A stretch of 64,000 nt of DNA from contig JAZARR010000015.1 in the NCBI GenBank assembly GCA_037389465.1, positions 18,822 through 82,821 of the forward strand, given 5' to 3'. Below the pieces are notes generated by a model that saw nothing but the letters and a program-made list of their open reading frames with translations, made no database searches and was not told the DNA's origin. Numbering within the stretch: position 1 is the first letter of the stretch; each line of letters opens with the position of its first letter. Shown here in pieces: positions 12,201-24,300 of the stretch. The position numbers were made by a program, and so were the translations under genes. This DNA comes from Baylisascaris procyonis (taxonomy: Eukaryota > Nematoda > Chromadorea > Rhabditida > Ascarididae).

Positions 12201-14424
12201 TAATATGAACGAGAAATCATAAGAAGAGTATCTGAGAAAGAAAATCGAGGGAGTCGTATCCGATGCGTTCATAAATTTCGCTAATTTCGTTATTCAGTTT
12301 GGTTAACCAAATTTTTAATTGATGGTACGCTGTGCATTTTTTTCAAATTCTTCTGATAGCATCGTTTTTTTAAACTTTGTTTTATTTTAGAGCTTTCAAG
12401 TGATGCGAATTCATGAGGCAGAACGATCTGAGTGGGCAGGTGTCGTCCTACAAGAAATAACGATTTCAGATGCACGTACAAAGCTCACAACAACCGACGA
12501 TATACATTACGCATTGTTGCCATGTTCTAATGAACGTTAGTTCGTTTTTAATTAGAAACGTCTACGTTTACAAGTGTTCTCAGTGCATTTAGTGGAAATC
12601 ACAGTCGTGAAACTAATTATTAAGGTCCACAACCTGTTCTAAAGGAAAACAGATATTTCCGCATATAGTAAGTGATATGATTCAGATTTGATAAATCTGA
12701 TGCAATGCACCTGCGTTATGTTAGCAAATGTAATACTTCTGGTTTTAATCTATATTATGGGTGTCCGAATTCTACAACTGATGCTTTGAATATAGAACAT
12801 ATCATAGTTGCAAACTGAGCAAAATGGCGTTTGCTAAAAAAAAATCTCCTGAGGTTTTGTTGAAGTGAAGGTGAGTGGAGGAGGTGGGGGGGGGGGGGGG
12901 GGAATGGTGGTAGTGTGCGATGGAATTGATGCAATATTACCCTTGCTTTCAACTTGTTCCAATCAGTTATATTTACAGAATTCCCCTCAGCTTCTCATGG
13001 ATTGAATCAAAGCTTATTCTTCACAGAGGTCGTAATGGATGTCGAGAAGTTGCTTATAACACTAATGCCGAAAGTTGTCAAAGCATTCTTACCTGGTTAT
13101 TGCTATGTAGGACTTATCGATTATGAGGTTTGTTTTATTTTACGTGCGGTCCACCTTCGTTTACATTTATTTAGCAAGCAATTGCCTCTCGTATGGAGAT
13201 GATACGGTTATTAGGTAAAGAATATAAGGCCAGTAGTTTTACGCCGGCAACCACATGTATGACAGGCATAAGAGAGAAGCAAGATTCCATTTGCGTTGTT
13301 TTTTCACTGAAGGATGAAATAAAAAGTGGATGGCATTATGAAAATATGCTGCGCGATACGTGCTTGATTGACTTTTATTCTAGAATTGATAAAATGTGTT
13401 AATCATTAGGATTGAGTATATTATAGGTGGATGTTGTCGGTTGTGATGGCTATATGGTCTACGTAATAGTGAGCGTCGTCCTCGAAGCAAAAAGCCCTGG
13501 TATATCGGGCATGAATCGACCATTCGTCGGTATTGTTCATGTGGAGTGGAACACATACGACGGTTCGTTGCTTATTTCTTATTTTTTATATTCCAGTGTA
13601 CCAACATCCGTTGGCATGATGTAACGTTTGCTATGGATGTTAGTAATTGAGTCGCCTTTTTCAACATCCATGGACGATCTCTGGTGTAGAGAAGTGGCTG
13701 AGGATAGTATGCGGTCGCAAAGGAGACGTCGTTCAAACAGCGTTAGCGAAGGATCGAAATCTAGTCGCCATTTACAAGTAGTACTCAATAATAGCCCTAT
13801 GTGCGTATGAGCAATCGAGTCGGTATCGATACCGTAAATGATATGCAAATGTAGATACCACCGATTTGAGGTGATTTCTTTGAGTCGGATCAGTCGAAGT
13901 GCTGTATCTACCGAACATATAATCTTGAGTGTTGGTCAATGTTACTCTCAGATGAGTTTGAGCATTTAAATAATGGAAATTTCCTTGTAAGTCCCCATTG
14001 TTAACTGTGTACGATTTTTATGTTATCTGGGAATTGTTTTTACTTTCTTAAGCAATCTTTAATTGTATACTTAAGGAAAACAACACTATCGCTCATTACG
14101 ACCATTGTCGGCGATAAGTTGGGAGAGTGCTAAACAGCCTAAGAAGTGGTACCCATTTCAGCCAAGGCAAAATCAGGGCCTAGACGAACGGGTCCTTTCC
14201 AACGAGGCGTTTATTGCAGGTAATATTTTTATATTATTATATAATATCCCAACTTTAGTTGTAGTTATTTTTTAGTCCAGCCGACATATTAAAGGGTTGT
14301 ATGCCCGCGTTTTCCTCAGCAGTTTGCTAAAAATTTTATTAAGTTTAGCGAATTACCACTTTTTGCAGGCAAAAGCTTGGGAACATTGATGTCACCACTT
14401 GCGGGGATCGGTCTCTATAGATAA
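6237..14424 (+). CDS. Unrecognised 15-exon gene, about 492 aa
   Basis: I do not recognise this protein. Exons joined by splice signals and phase: 6237-6438, 6798-6884, 7782-7894, 8474-8523, 8873-8952, 9430-9488, 11313-11381, 11733-11806, 12393-12535, 12979-13127, 13427-13562, 13692-13777, 13894-13986, 14138-14219, 14369-14424 (TAA). The sum is 1479 nt with no internal stop. The ATG at 6237 gives a hydrophobic N-terminus that could be a signal peptide. A TTTCAG at 6330 could instead be an acceptor, with the true start further upstream. Residues C124, C127, H128, C136, H139 and C148 form a Cys/His cluster that could bind zinc (inference). Around residue 398 a basic RRRRSNS stretch looks disordered and like a basophilic-kinase site. 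The last two exons (ending GIGLYR) have clean splice signals. The least certain boundaries are the acceptors at 12393 and 13692 (both TAGAG) and the 1.8-kb intron before 11313. Confidence 0.6.
7921..8060. repeat. 20-bp minisatellite, seven units
   Basis: Seven consecutive 20-bp units of the type TCTAGTCATGGATTTGGTTC, exactly in register from 7921 to 8060. Outer units are more diverged. The repeat lies in the intron that follows the exon ending at 7894 and is unrelated to either large satellite. Confidence 0.9.
8541..8554. repeat. G14 homopolymer run
   Basis: Fourteen consecutive G within an intron of the first gene, followed by a purine-rich stretch. It is one of more than ten long G or C runs in the window and lies inside a 124-codon open frame that I reject as coding. 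Confidence 0.95.
9041..9119 (-). other. tRNA-like / SINE-like fragment
   Basis: Read on the minus strand, this stretch ends with a T-arm-like GTTCGAATCCCCGC followed by an acceptor-like TGTCTCC. AGTTCGAATCC fits the RNA polymerase III box B. Upstream is a hairpin CTCTTT..AAAGAG and a degenerate D-arm/box A region. A 5' acceptor strand that would pair with the 3' end is not convincing. It is therefore either a tRNA-derived SINE or a decayed tRNA rather than a functional tRNA gene. It lies in an intron of the first gene. Confidence 0.35.
12886..12902. repeat. G17 homopolymer run
   Basis: Seventeen consecutive G, the longest run in the window, in the intron preceding the exon at 12979. The flanks are purine-rich (GTGAGTGGAGGAGG). 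Confidence 0.95.
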
Positions 14425-16630
14425 TTGCCCCGATCGCCTACAGTCAAAGTGCCCATTGATCAGATGTCTGTATAAATGTTTTTTTTTGTTCTGCTATATC
14501 TTTCAATGTCTTGTGGATTTGTTTCATGTATGTTTTGAATACTGATAATGTGGAATTCGTTGATAAGCTGGAGCTGTTGAATACTTGTTGGAGCCGGAGC
14601 TTTTTATGTTTTGGCTGATTGCATAGAAAAATTCCACTGATAATATTTTTTCCACTCTCATTTCTTTCAACGATAAAGTTATGCGGATAACTTATATCTG
14701 ATTGAATATCTTATAAATGGAAAAAAAAATTTGTATGGCGCTTTGTCGTGAATTTTTATCAGCAAATTGAAAAAAAAAGAAAGAATTTCTTTGCCTTCGA
14801 TTATAAAAAATTAACGCATTTGTTTTTTATATTTTACTGTTTAATTGTGCATGTTTGTTGTTTTCTTATATGTCATTTTAGTATTCGTTTATTGTCTCCT
14901 AGGACAGTACTTTAACGTTTATTTCACAGATTATCAGTTTTCTATTAAATTAGAGAATGATATCACCTATAGAAAGAAGCATTCTTCTAGATCCGTCACA
15001 TTTAGAGAGGGAACTCAACGGGTGGCTATTGTTAAATTTTATTCTAGAATTTGAGAGAGGAATAATATGTAATCATTGAAAGAAAAAAGTATGCTAAATA
15101 TTGGCACTTGTTCAATCTGTAGGTGGTAGTTGTTTTTTCACTGTCCGGATTTTACTGAAAATATGTTAGCGCTTTGTTTGTAGTCGAAAAGATTACATCC
15201 CCTACATCCCTTCCCACTCCCCAATCCGGTGGGGAGGTTTAGGACCGAGGAGATTACGATCTCTTCCCAACTTTCTTTCTCTCCTTCCCCCCCTCCCCGT
15301 TCATCAGCCATCGTATCACGTCACCGCTTTGACCCAGCTCCCCGTGCCGAACGTTCTGCCATCTATCAATTAAACGTTGTCTAGATTCCGTGGAGTAAAC
15401 ATCTTGAAAGCCTTATAGTATAGCTGGTAGGCATGATGCATGTAGCTGGAGAACGTATTATGTATACCTTTCGCAGTGTTCATTCCTTGAATACTACCTG
15501 TAATATATTACTATTTGATACTCAGTATTTATGGTCTCATTGCTTTTTCAATGCATTTACTATTCGCCTTAATATTTCTTATTGTTGAGATCAAAAAATT
15601 TTTTTAATGCGTTATGATTTGCAATATTGTTTTATATTATTTTATACTATAATTTTTTTTTCATTCGCTTAATTGTTTTTCAATTATTGAAGTAATTAAA
15701 ATTTTTTGCGCCGACGGGTTATTTTTCTAAGCGATATGACCACAATATCGGGTTTGATAATCCCCCCAACGTTGATCGTTGGATATCCGAATAATCGGAT
15801 ATCGAATCCACATTGATTGGAAAGATTTGGTGATCTGGTGATATAGTGATGCGTTTGATTTTTGGGAGTTTTTTTTTTCGGTTTTCTTGGTGGGAAATTT
15901 GCAAAATTTTGCAGCTGAATATTTTTTTTTTGCGTAGCATAATTTGATTTGATGGTTCGATGCACGAGCAGCTATGTTCTGTTGGAGATTGTAATTTATA
16001 GTTTTTCGAATAATTCCGTTTGAGGGTACACAGCGTTCATGTTGGGTGAATCCTCTTACTTCATGTTTCTTCCACTTTCCTCTTCCTTTTTTTTTCATCT
16101 TACCTGGTTGGTTATGCAGGTCTTGTAACCGTTGTAGTGTATTTCTGGAGAACATCTAGGATGGGAGTGATGACTTCGTCGATTGTGGGTGGGGGAGAAG
16201 GGGGGAGGGGAAACGTGATCACAGAGACTTCCTATTCCCCGTTTTAGCTAAGACTTCCCTTCGTGGAATTGTGAAAGCCATTTTTTCTTTTCAAAGATTT
16301 TGCGACGAAACGATGGGAACGGGGTTACTACAACAACTTGTAATTTCCATCTTCACAAAAATAATTTAGGTGTTGGGCACAGGGTGACAACTGATAGACC
16401 TTGTTTTCCTGAGAGTCCTACAAAATGGACAAGATTTTGTCCACTTTGTAAGACCTTTAACACCTTCAGGTAAGACCTAATTTGTAAGATTTTTTTAATT
16501 TATAGAGTTTGTAAGATTTTCATAAGATATTGTGAGATCTTGTCCATTTTTTCTATCACCTTGGCAGTTGGCAATACCTTCTTTGTAACTTTCCGATCGG
16601 TTGCCTTACCATCAACATTATTAGCATGTG
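14425..16630. other. Intergenic, no gene seen
   Basis: Between the stop of the first gene and the foldback element I see only AT-rich sequence, T-runs and a pyrimidine-rich patch near 15190-15300. A perfect 9-bp inverted repeat (GATATCCGA / TCGGATATC, 4-base loop) lies at 15782-15803. Open frames on the minus strand at 15.7-16.1 kb are lysine-rich, low in complexity and lack splice context. Confidence 0.6.
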
Positions 16631-16953
16631 GCTGCGAACTGCGAACGGAGCTGAGTAAGTGTACCACATTGCGTTCGCACCACTATCGTACTCTGCATTC
16701 CCTCCAAGGGAATACTAACACCCATCACAGAAACTGGAAAATTTGTGATAGAAACGTGCAATTTTTTCGTATCATTCAATGCGGAATGTCAGATAGTGCC
16801 ATCTTGCAATATTTCAGCTTTATTGAAAGAGAAGAAGTGCAATTGCTGGATGGGCCATCTGTGATGTGCTACTCAACGATTGCAGAGAACGATGATAGAA
16901 TGTTAGCTCAGCTCTGTTCGCGGTTCGCAACCGGGATGCCATTGTTCTCTGCA
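16631..16953. mobile_element. Foldback/MITE-like element, copy 1 (internally altered)
   Basis: The left end, GCTGCGAACTGCGAACGGAG at 16631, is matched in reverse by GCTCAGCTCTGTTCGCGGTT ending near 16932, giving terminal inverted repeats of about 25 bp. The left interior (GTGATAGAAACGTGC, AGAATGTCA) aligns with the left arms of the copies at 22.3 and 25.3 kb, but the right arm differs or has been lost. The satellite core lies just outside the right end (GCCATTGTTCTCTGCA, 16938-16953). A reversed core (TGCAGAGAACGATG) lies inside at 16881-16894. No transposase is visible, so it is presumably non-autonomous. Confidence 0.7.
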
Positions 16954-17275
16954 TTTATGTCGTAAATCCAACCAAAAGCATTTCTAACTGTGGATTTTTG
17001 CTTCTTTATAAACGTTGATGCACGTAAATGTACGTATATGTACCATACACATGCAGTTGCTTCACGATCCGTTCGTTATGTCTTCAACAATCCGAAACAA
17101 TATTTCTTGGTACTCGAGGATAATCGCACTCGTTGAAAGGGTTGATGAAATTGCATTCATCTCTAATATTTGCCTGTATAACATCCATCGCCGATTTGCA
17201 TACATCGTATATCAACAAGGAGATCACCTTTATGAATGAGTATTCATAATTAAGTTGAACTATTTGAGGATTGCG

Positions 17276-20200
17276 ATGACGATGAGCGAAGAAGGTGGAT
17301 ATTTGGGTGCGATGACTTTTCAGTGTCTGTTTAATGGTGCTGTCGAACGTGTCATAGAGAGTCGTAGAGGTGACGAGAAAGCGGCACATGAATTGAGGGT
17401 GTGTTGCTCTTTTTTGGCAAATCTAACATTCTTCCTTTTTCTTGTAGTTTTTTTTTCATTTTTCACCGAATATTGCGAAACAGTGCTGGATGGGCAGCGA
17501 GGGTGATGATCAGGGACGGGAATCTTTGTCTCTTGTTCTGTCTCTTTTGGAATTCTGACACCATCCAGGTGCTTTCCTCTAATTTTCTGGCTCGCCCACA
17601 TCCTGCTTCCTTGGATTTTTATAAGAAATTCGTATAATCTGTAGACCGAAATCTAAGCCCATAGATGCGTTCCTTCTTTTTTTGATCTTTGTTGTCATCC
17701 ATTCATACAGCTCTGCTGTGAACTATATTCATCAAACTGCAAAGAGATATCAGTAGTGTTCTATTGAGTGTGATGGGCTATAGGAAGCACTTTTGTACCT
17801 TTTTTTTTATAGTTCTACCATGCATTTGTATTACACTCAGACCACGTAGCTAAGAATTTTGCTCTTTCTTAGCAAATTTTCTCGGCAGACTGCGCTATCA
17901 ACCGAGCTGTTTGTATGATTGTTTGTATGATTGCAAGCAGTATTACGGGATAGCCTTAAAAGTGGATTAAGCCGGTGCATTTCACTCAGCGGTACATATA
18001 TCGTGTCATGCGTAAACGATATTGTTGGAGCCGAGATCCCATAACGAAGGAGTCAATTTTAGTTTGTTTAGCCTGACGGAAATACAGATAGTGAAGAGTG
18101 AACATCTGACTATGAAAAAACAATCGTTTTGTGTTTATGTAGAGTGTATATTTAATTAGCTCACATTGAAAATCAAGAAAACGATATAACGGTTCTTGTG
18201 GAAATCAGTGGAAAGAGGAATGATTGATTGATGCTGGATGCTGTTCGGATACGCTTAATTCTGGATAGTATTGCCCGCGAGGGGGGAGGAGGGAGAACTT
18301 TCTTCTTTTTTTTAGTGATATTTTAAAGTTTTTTGATCTATTGCTATACTTCATAGGCTTCTGAGAATCACATTTGTTCATATATCTCTTATGTATGAAT
18401 ATTGTTCGTAGAATCTACGTGCAACATTGCGACAAGCAGACAACGCTTCCCCGTCGTTCCTGTTCGACTTCACAAAGATTCTTCTCAACGACTCAAAACT
18501 CAATATCAATTTACAGGTAATTTTACCATTTTGCTTTCTATGCTTCCTTGAACTGGTATATTGGAATAATCATATCACCTTTCTCTCGCAGGGGACCAAG
18601 ACAAGAGTGGGGTGGTTTATAGGGGGAGGGGAGGGAGAGGGGAAGGACACGAATGGCTTGTCACCTGCAGCCACGAACTGCTAAATGCTACAAAATGCCA
18701 TTCTTAATAAGGGACCTCAAGTTGGAATAGGCGTCTACTGTAAAATGCCCAAAATTCGGTGAATGTGCAGAAGTCCGTTCTCGCGTGATAAGGGTGAATG
18801 TATTTAATAGTACCTTCGGGAGATCGTTGTTGAATTCACGAGTTACATGGGCACATTATGTGGAACGTTGTGAACTATCTGGGTGAAAACATTGTTCTAT
18901 AGTTTTGATTCTATAGATTTTGACCTTTTGTTCGACCTACCTTATAATGATTCCGGTAATTTTGGCGTTAATTGAAGCTGTTAAATTTGATTCATGATTG
19001 AGATGTATTTTCTTGTTTTTGGTGCAAACCATACCGAAGGTGATGGAATTTACCGACTGTATGGACGTTAAAAGGATGTTTTATGAAATTATTCAACATC
19101 TTTGGTTGAATTTTTCAGGAGGCGTTCTTACGTATGCAAGCGAGTGCACCGACTGATGATCTCGAGCTACCGAATGCAAAACCTGAATTCTATGAACTCT
19201 CTGTGAGGTAATGATTTGTGTTTTCTTGTTGAGCATGAAGCATCATTTGATCTTAAACGTTATGCAATTCCGATAAAATTTTCTATTAGGAATGGCAAGG
19301 AGTGGCGCTAAAATGTTTTCAGTAATCGTGGTCATCTAGGATGGTCCACTTAGAGGGCACAGAGGAGGTTACATTTGTTTTTAGCCTCTCCCTGTCTTGT
19401 TCGGCAAACCTAGCTTGTTTATATTCTTTCAAAAGGCAAATCCAATCTCATATGTCCAAGTTTTGTTGGTTGACAATATGTCTGTGCATGGCGCTATCGA
19501 GAAGGTATAAGTGATAGTTAGAAGGTTTTCAGCTGTGATCTTTGTCATTGGAACTGATGTTCGTTTGGCTTAATTAGGAGATGACTTAGGCTCCAGGGAC
19601 GCTCAGCTTATGCTCCAAATTGCATTTTGCAGTTGCAGTTAGATCTGTCTTGGAAATATTTGAAATATAGAGGGAATGCTAAGGGGTTCTTGTAAATGTG
19701 GAAGGCATATTGATGTGACTTGAGAGTAGAATAGTCGTTCAGAAGGTTAGCGGTGCAATCGGAGAGACGAATCTCTGATAGCTACATCATGTAGCTTTGA
19801 AAAAGTTTATGTTCAAGGATCGTTTTGCACAGCATCTGGTCGAGATCTTCCAACCGAGTTGTCTTGATATGTCTGCATGTAATTTATAATCTGAGCAATT
19901 ATTTGAGAGCGATTGCATTGCGGCGTGTTTTGGCACGTGTACCTGAGGAGATGTCGGATCGAAGGACGTTCCTCGAGACGATAAAAGAGATCGCATCATC
20001 GATCAAAAAATTGCTCGATGCAACCAATGCAGTTATGCAAGTCGTTCCACCAAGTGCACAGCAGTGTTAGTCGTTTATTTGCACCCGATGTTTTGATTAG
20101 CGAGGCTGGCACCTGATATGCTAGCCTTGAAATTTTGTTACCTGAACATTGACTGAAACACTATATCATTAGCATAATTAGGAACCTGGGCTTGCAAATT

Positions 20201-21098
20201 CTAGCATTTTAACGTCAATGTTCCTTTACCGGTCGCTCATCTTCGGATTCATTCAATGCAAAGTCAGGAGTAAGTACTTCATATGATTTAAGTGCACCTA
20301 CTTATGCTATCTCACATGGCTCAGGTGTTGTTTTATGGTCATTAAATATCATCTCACCTGTACGATTTGTTACGAATCGGCTCGAGTCACACCTTGAGTC
20401 ATTGATTGGGAAATATTTCAGCTGTCGAAAAGCGTAAAAGAGAATTTGTGCACTATTCGAAACGATTCAGCAATACGCTGAAGGAATATTTCCGCGATCA
20501 GAACGCAACTCAGGTTTATTTCTTTTTTTTCTACCTTTATGTAGCCTGTGGGCTAGCCACTGGTCATTTACCAATGGTCATTTGTCTTTGTTTTTTCCCA
20601 TTATGTTTGAATCTTCTTGGTTATCGTTTTATGTCTCTCATTTATACTTGTTTATACTTGTCTCCTGTAATATTTATTTATATATGTCACACCTGTATGA
20701 GGCAGTGAATGAATAAATAAATTTTCTTCTCTTGAGAAAACTTCTCTCTTCATCAGCTCTGATAACTCATTCATGTTGAAGTGATCGTGCAGTGTTATCT
20801 TTGATGCAATTGATCATCTTTACTGTTTTTATTCTCTCTTTAATCATTTTCTGATTAGTGCACAGTGGATGGGATGGGTTGGTTAATCGCATTTTCTAAC
20901 TGGAAATGTTTTTTTTTCCATTTAGTAATACTTTGGGAAGGGCTTTTCTCGTGGGAAATGTCTTGCTTATCGTATATTTAAATAAAACTCAAATATTTAA
21001 ATTAAGGTTCTTTTCAGGTTTCTGTATCGGCGAATCAACTGATTTTCCAAACGACTCTAATAATTAAGACTGTACGGGAAAAAATAAAAAAGGTTTGA
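17276..21098 (+). CDS. ccm-3: CCM3 / PDCD10 homologue
   Basis: Programmed cell death 10 / cerebral cavernous malformation 3 protein, an adaptor that binds GCKIII (Ste20-type) kinases and striatin in the STRIPAK complex. It acts in cytoskeletal and Golgi organisation, and in C. elegans in excretory canal development. Six exons: 17276-17398, 18412-18516, 19119-19207, 19896-20065, 20422-20513, 21018-21098 (TGA). All phases match, giving 219 aa against 212 in human. Residues about 5-75 correspond to the N-terminal dimerisation region. Diagnostic matches are FLETIKEIASSIKKLLD (about 131-147), REFVHYSKRFSNTLKEYF (about 170-187) and SVSANQLIFQTTLIIKTV at the C-terminus, covering the FAT-homology domain. 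The first ATG after an in-frame TGA is 17276. The fourth exon uses an atypical CTGAG acceptor. The final exon could instead splice at AAG|GTTTGA, but the stop there matches the family length. Confidence 0.93.
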
Positions 21099-21376
21099 GA
21101 ATTATGTTTATTAATTAAATGTTGTAAATACTCGATAGATTTTTCTTTCCTTTAATCCTTCCTTTAATGCCATGGAGAATCAACAGGTCATTTTTACCTG
21201 AAATTTGGTTACCTTACCTGGGAAATGCAATACGGAAGCAAACTAAGATTGCGGTTATTTTTCATGTTTCTTTCATTAGAGAGCATCCTTCGGTACATTA
21301 GCTTAGGTGGAATTTACAAAGCGATGGGGGGGGGGTGTTTCAGAAGCTCCCACTGCCTTTGTCCTGAGGGACCAAT

Positions 21377-24300
21377 ATGCCTACCTTAATAAGCGATCAA
21401 ATTGGCGTCGGATTGATTTATTCTAGTGAATTTTTCAGGCAGGCCAGTAGCATACTCGATATCTGCTGTAAGAGCGCGGATATCGTTTGCTTTGCCTATG
21501 TGAAGGTAATTCGTTACCGTGGAGGAAATGAGGAGATGATTCTAGGACAACACGAAGTGGAACATTGGCGTTGCAGATTCACCACATTTTTTGAGATATG
21601 GTGTAAAAAGTGTATTATGATATCAACCATAAATTGTGATCGGTATTTGAAGAGTGAAATTCAAAGGATGGTACTGAGTAGGTCAGAAAGGTGGGAGGAA
21701 CAAGAGTTATTGGTCTGAAGGGGAGATAAAGTTTTGAAATTTGCATACCCCTTTTTGGGTTCATGTAATTGCGTTTTCTCCTATATCAGTCCTTTTTTGC
21801 ATGTTATTGCTTTGTTTATATTATAAGTGGCAGCTGATATTTTGGATTCTATAACATTTACAATATGCTTCTCTTCGTTTTTTTTTCACTGCTGTTGTAC
21901 CTGGGAGGAATCCGAATAGAAGAGATTAAGGTCGGTAGATCGTTGCTGGATTTTACCGGATGAAGCTTCCTGACCTGAAGATATCGCTATATTTCTAAGA
22001 AAATTTTTACTACGAATTACTCATCCATCATTATGAAGTTCAGAAATTTTTTAATTCTTTAACAAACGACAATCTCCGCATTTCGTTCGCCTAATCTCAT
22101 GTTGAGTTAGGTTTGATGGGGATTTCGGCACCATAAGATGAGGAATTGAATCCCTTTGTGGGAGATACAGAAATTGGAACTTTCTAGACGCGTTATTTTC
22201 CAGCAAGCAACATACGCCTCGGCACAATTGTGGAGAAGGTTGCCACACTCGCTGCGAACCGCGAACGGAGCTATGCGTGTCCCACAATGAGTACGCACCA
22301 TTACTGTACTCCGCACTCTGCAAGCAAATGCTAACGCCCATCATAGTAACACGAAAAATTGTGATAGAAACGTGCGGTTTTTTTTCCATTTATCTGCTCA
22401 GAATGTCAAGTTATGTTCCCATGCAAAATTTCAGCTCAATCGAAGCACGGGAAGTGCACTTGTTGGAAGCGCCATCGTTCTCTGCATTCTAGCCGGTCGT
22501 CCATCCAACGAGTGCACTTCCCCTCTTTCGATTGAGCGGAAATCTTGCAAGGGTGCATTATTTGACATTCTGAGTTGCATGTTTCTATTACAAGTTCTCC
22601 AGTTTCTGTGATGGGCTTTAGTACTCGATTCTAGAGTGTGGAATGCAGTAGTTATGCGTACGCATTGTGGGGCGGGAGCTCAGCTGCGTTCGCGGTTGGC
22701 AACTGAAGTGCCATCGTTGTTTGCAGTAGAGCCCTCGAGTTCACCCTCCATTCGCCATTCCTCCTGACGTAATTGACTATGGCTTAGGCGCATTGTTTGC
22801 AATTATTCTAGTTGTTTAATTCTCTTTAAATGGTGATTGTTTTTTGTTGCGTATCATCGATCATTACTTCTATTGTTTGCGATTGTGAAATAGTTTGGCA
22901 GCTATATAAAGTTGTTTCACGTTGAATATTGGGTGTTTGTTAGTGATTTGCTCAGGAATGCTTGCACTTACTCGTCCAATCTAAACGAAGTAAGTGAATT
23001 AATTTCTCTTTGAAACAACTACGAACGCTTACCTGTCAACTGTGATCGTGGGTATGAGTGTTCGCCTATCGAAGTGAGGCTTTTTTAGAAGAGGTACACG
23101 AAGTAGTTCAGGTGTTTTTTGTGTTCGAAACGGGAGTTGCTTTCATAGGTGAACAAGGGAATGGATATCAATGGGCATCTAGCATGGATATGTCTTTTAT
23201 CGGCTATAAACATTGATAGATATTTAAGCGTAGTGCAGCATTTGCTATTTTCTGTGATGTATCAGTTCGTTTTCTCTCTTGTATTTATTTTTATTTTTAT
23301 TTTTTGCATGTTCATTGCAATACGATGTATCGTTTATTATATATTTTCCGTGCGTTATTAATGTCTGACGATAATATGTTATTGGTATGGGAATTATTGT
23401 TGAACGCATTGGCACCTGATTTGATAAATTTAGAGCTGCAAGGGAAATTTAGAGCTGCGAAATTTGCTTTTCCAAAAATTTTTTTCATTCCCCTCGGAAA
23501 TTCTTGAAATAAGTAAGTGAACAACGAATCAGGTAGATAACTGTTTGAGGTAGCCAAGACGTGGGTCCGTTGGCCAATTCAAGGATCCTTAATTTAGTTT
23601 CCACTCAAATTCGTCATTGGTAGGGGTAACCCGGGGATCTTATTTGAAAACAAGGAAGAAAACCAAATATTTTTTCTAGTTACCGTTTTGCACGATTGTA
23701 GTAATGCATTCTCACCTTTATTTTCTATTGCTTTCACTTGTATTGTTTATACTCTCAAATGTTTTATGTGATAACGTGATTGATTGAGTTTGTTTCGCGT
23801 TTATAGAGAAATAAAATTCTTCAAGTTCTTCATTAGCCGCATTCTTTATTGTATATTATAACAATTGGATACTTAGTTATATTATTTTAATTGTGTATTT
23901 AATAAGTGGTGATACTCGATAGCACTACTGGAATATACACTGGAAAATATCGATGCATTCAAAATTTGGGATGCCCATCCTCCTTGGGAGACGTTTTTAG
24001 TTGGCTTGTATTTGAGGGATGGGGAAGGGGGAGGGGGAAGGCCATGAAGTTGAAGACCACATCCTTGCTGTCCTACTTCCGTCGAGAATGCTGTAACATT
24101 TTGTTGGCTTTCGATCACCGAACGCGGTATACCTTTTCTTTTACATAACGCTGTATGATAGAAGTGTGAGACCTCTAAAAATGGGACTGTGTTTCTATTT
24201 GAATATTTTTTTAAAATATTTGTTTTACAAAGTGGAGACGGTCAACACATTGCTGACATCAACCGGCACTCCCGTAGAAGGAAAAAGCCTTTCGACGCAG

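Noticed and set aside
22051..22389. Minus-strand open frame of 112 codons, repeated at 25160-25438
   Set aside because: It lies on the foldback arms, is shared by copies only through element homology, and shows no protein family.
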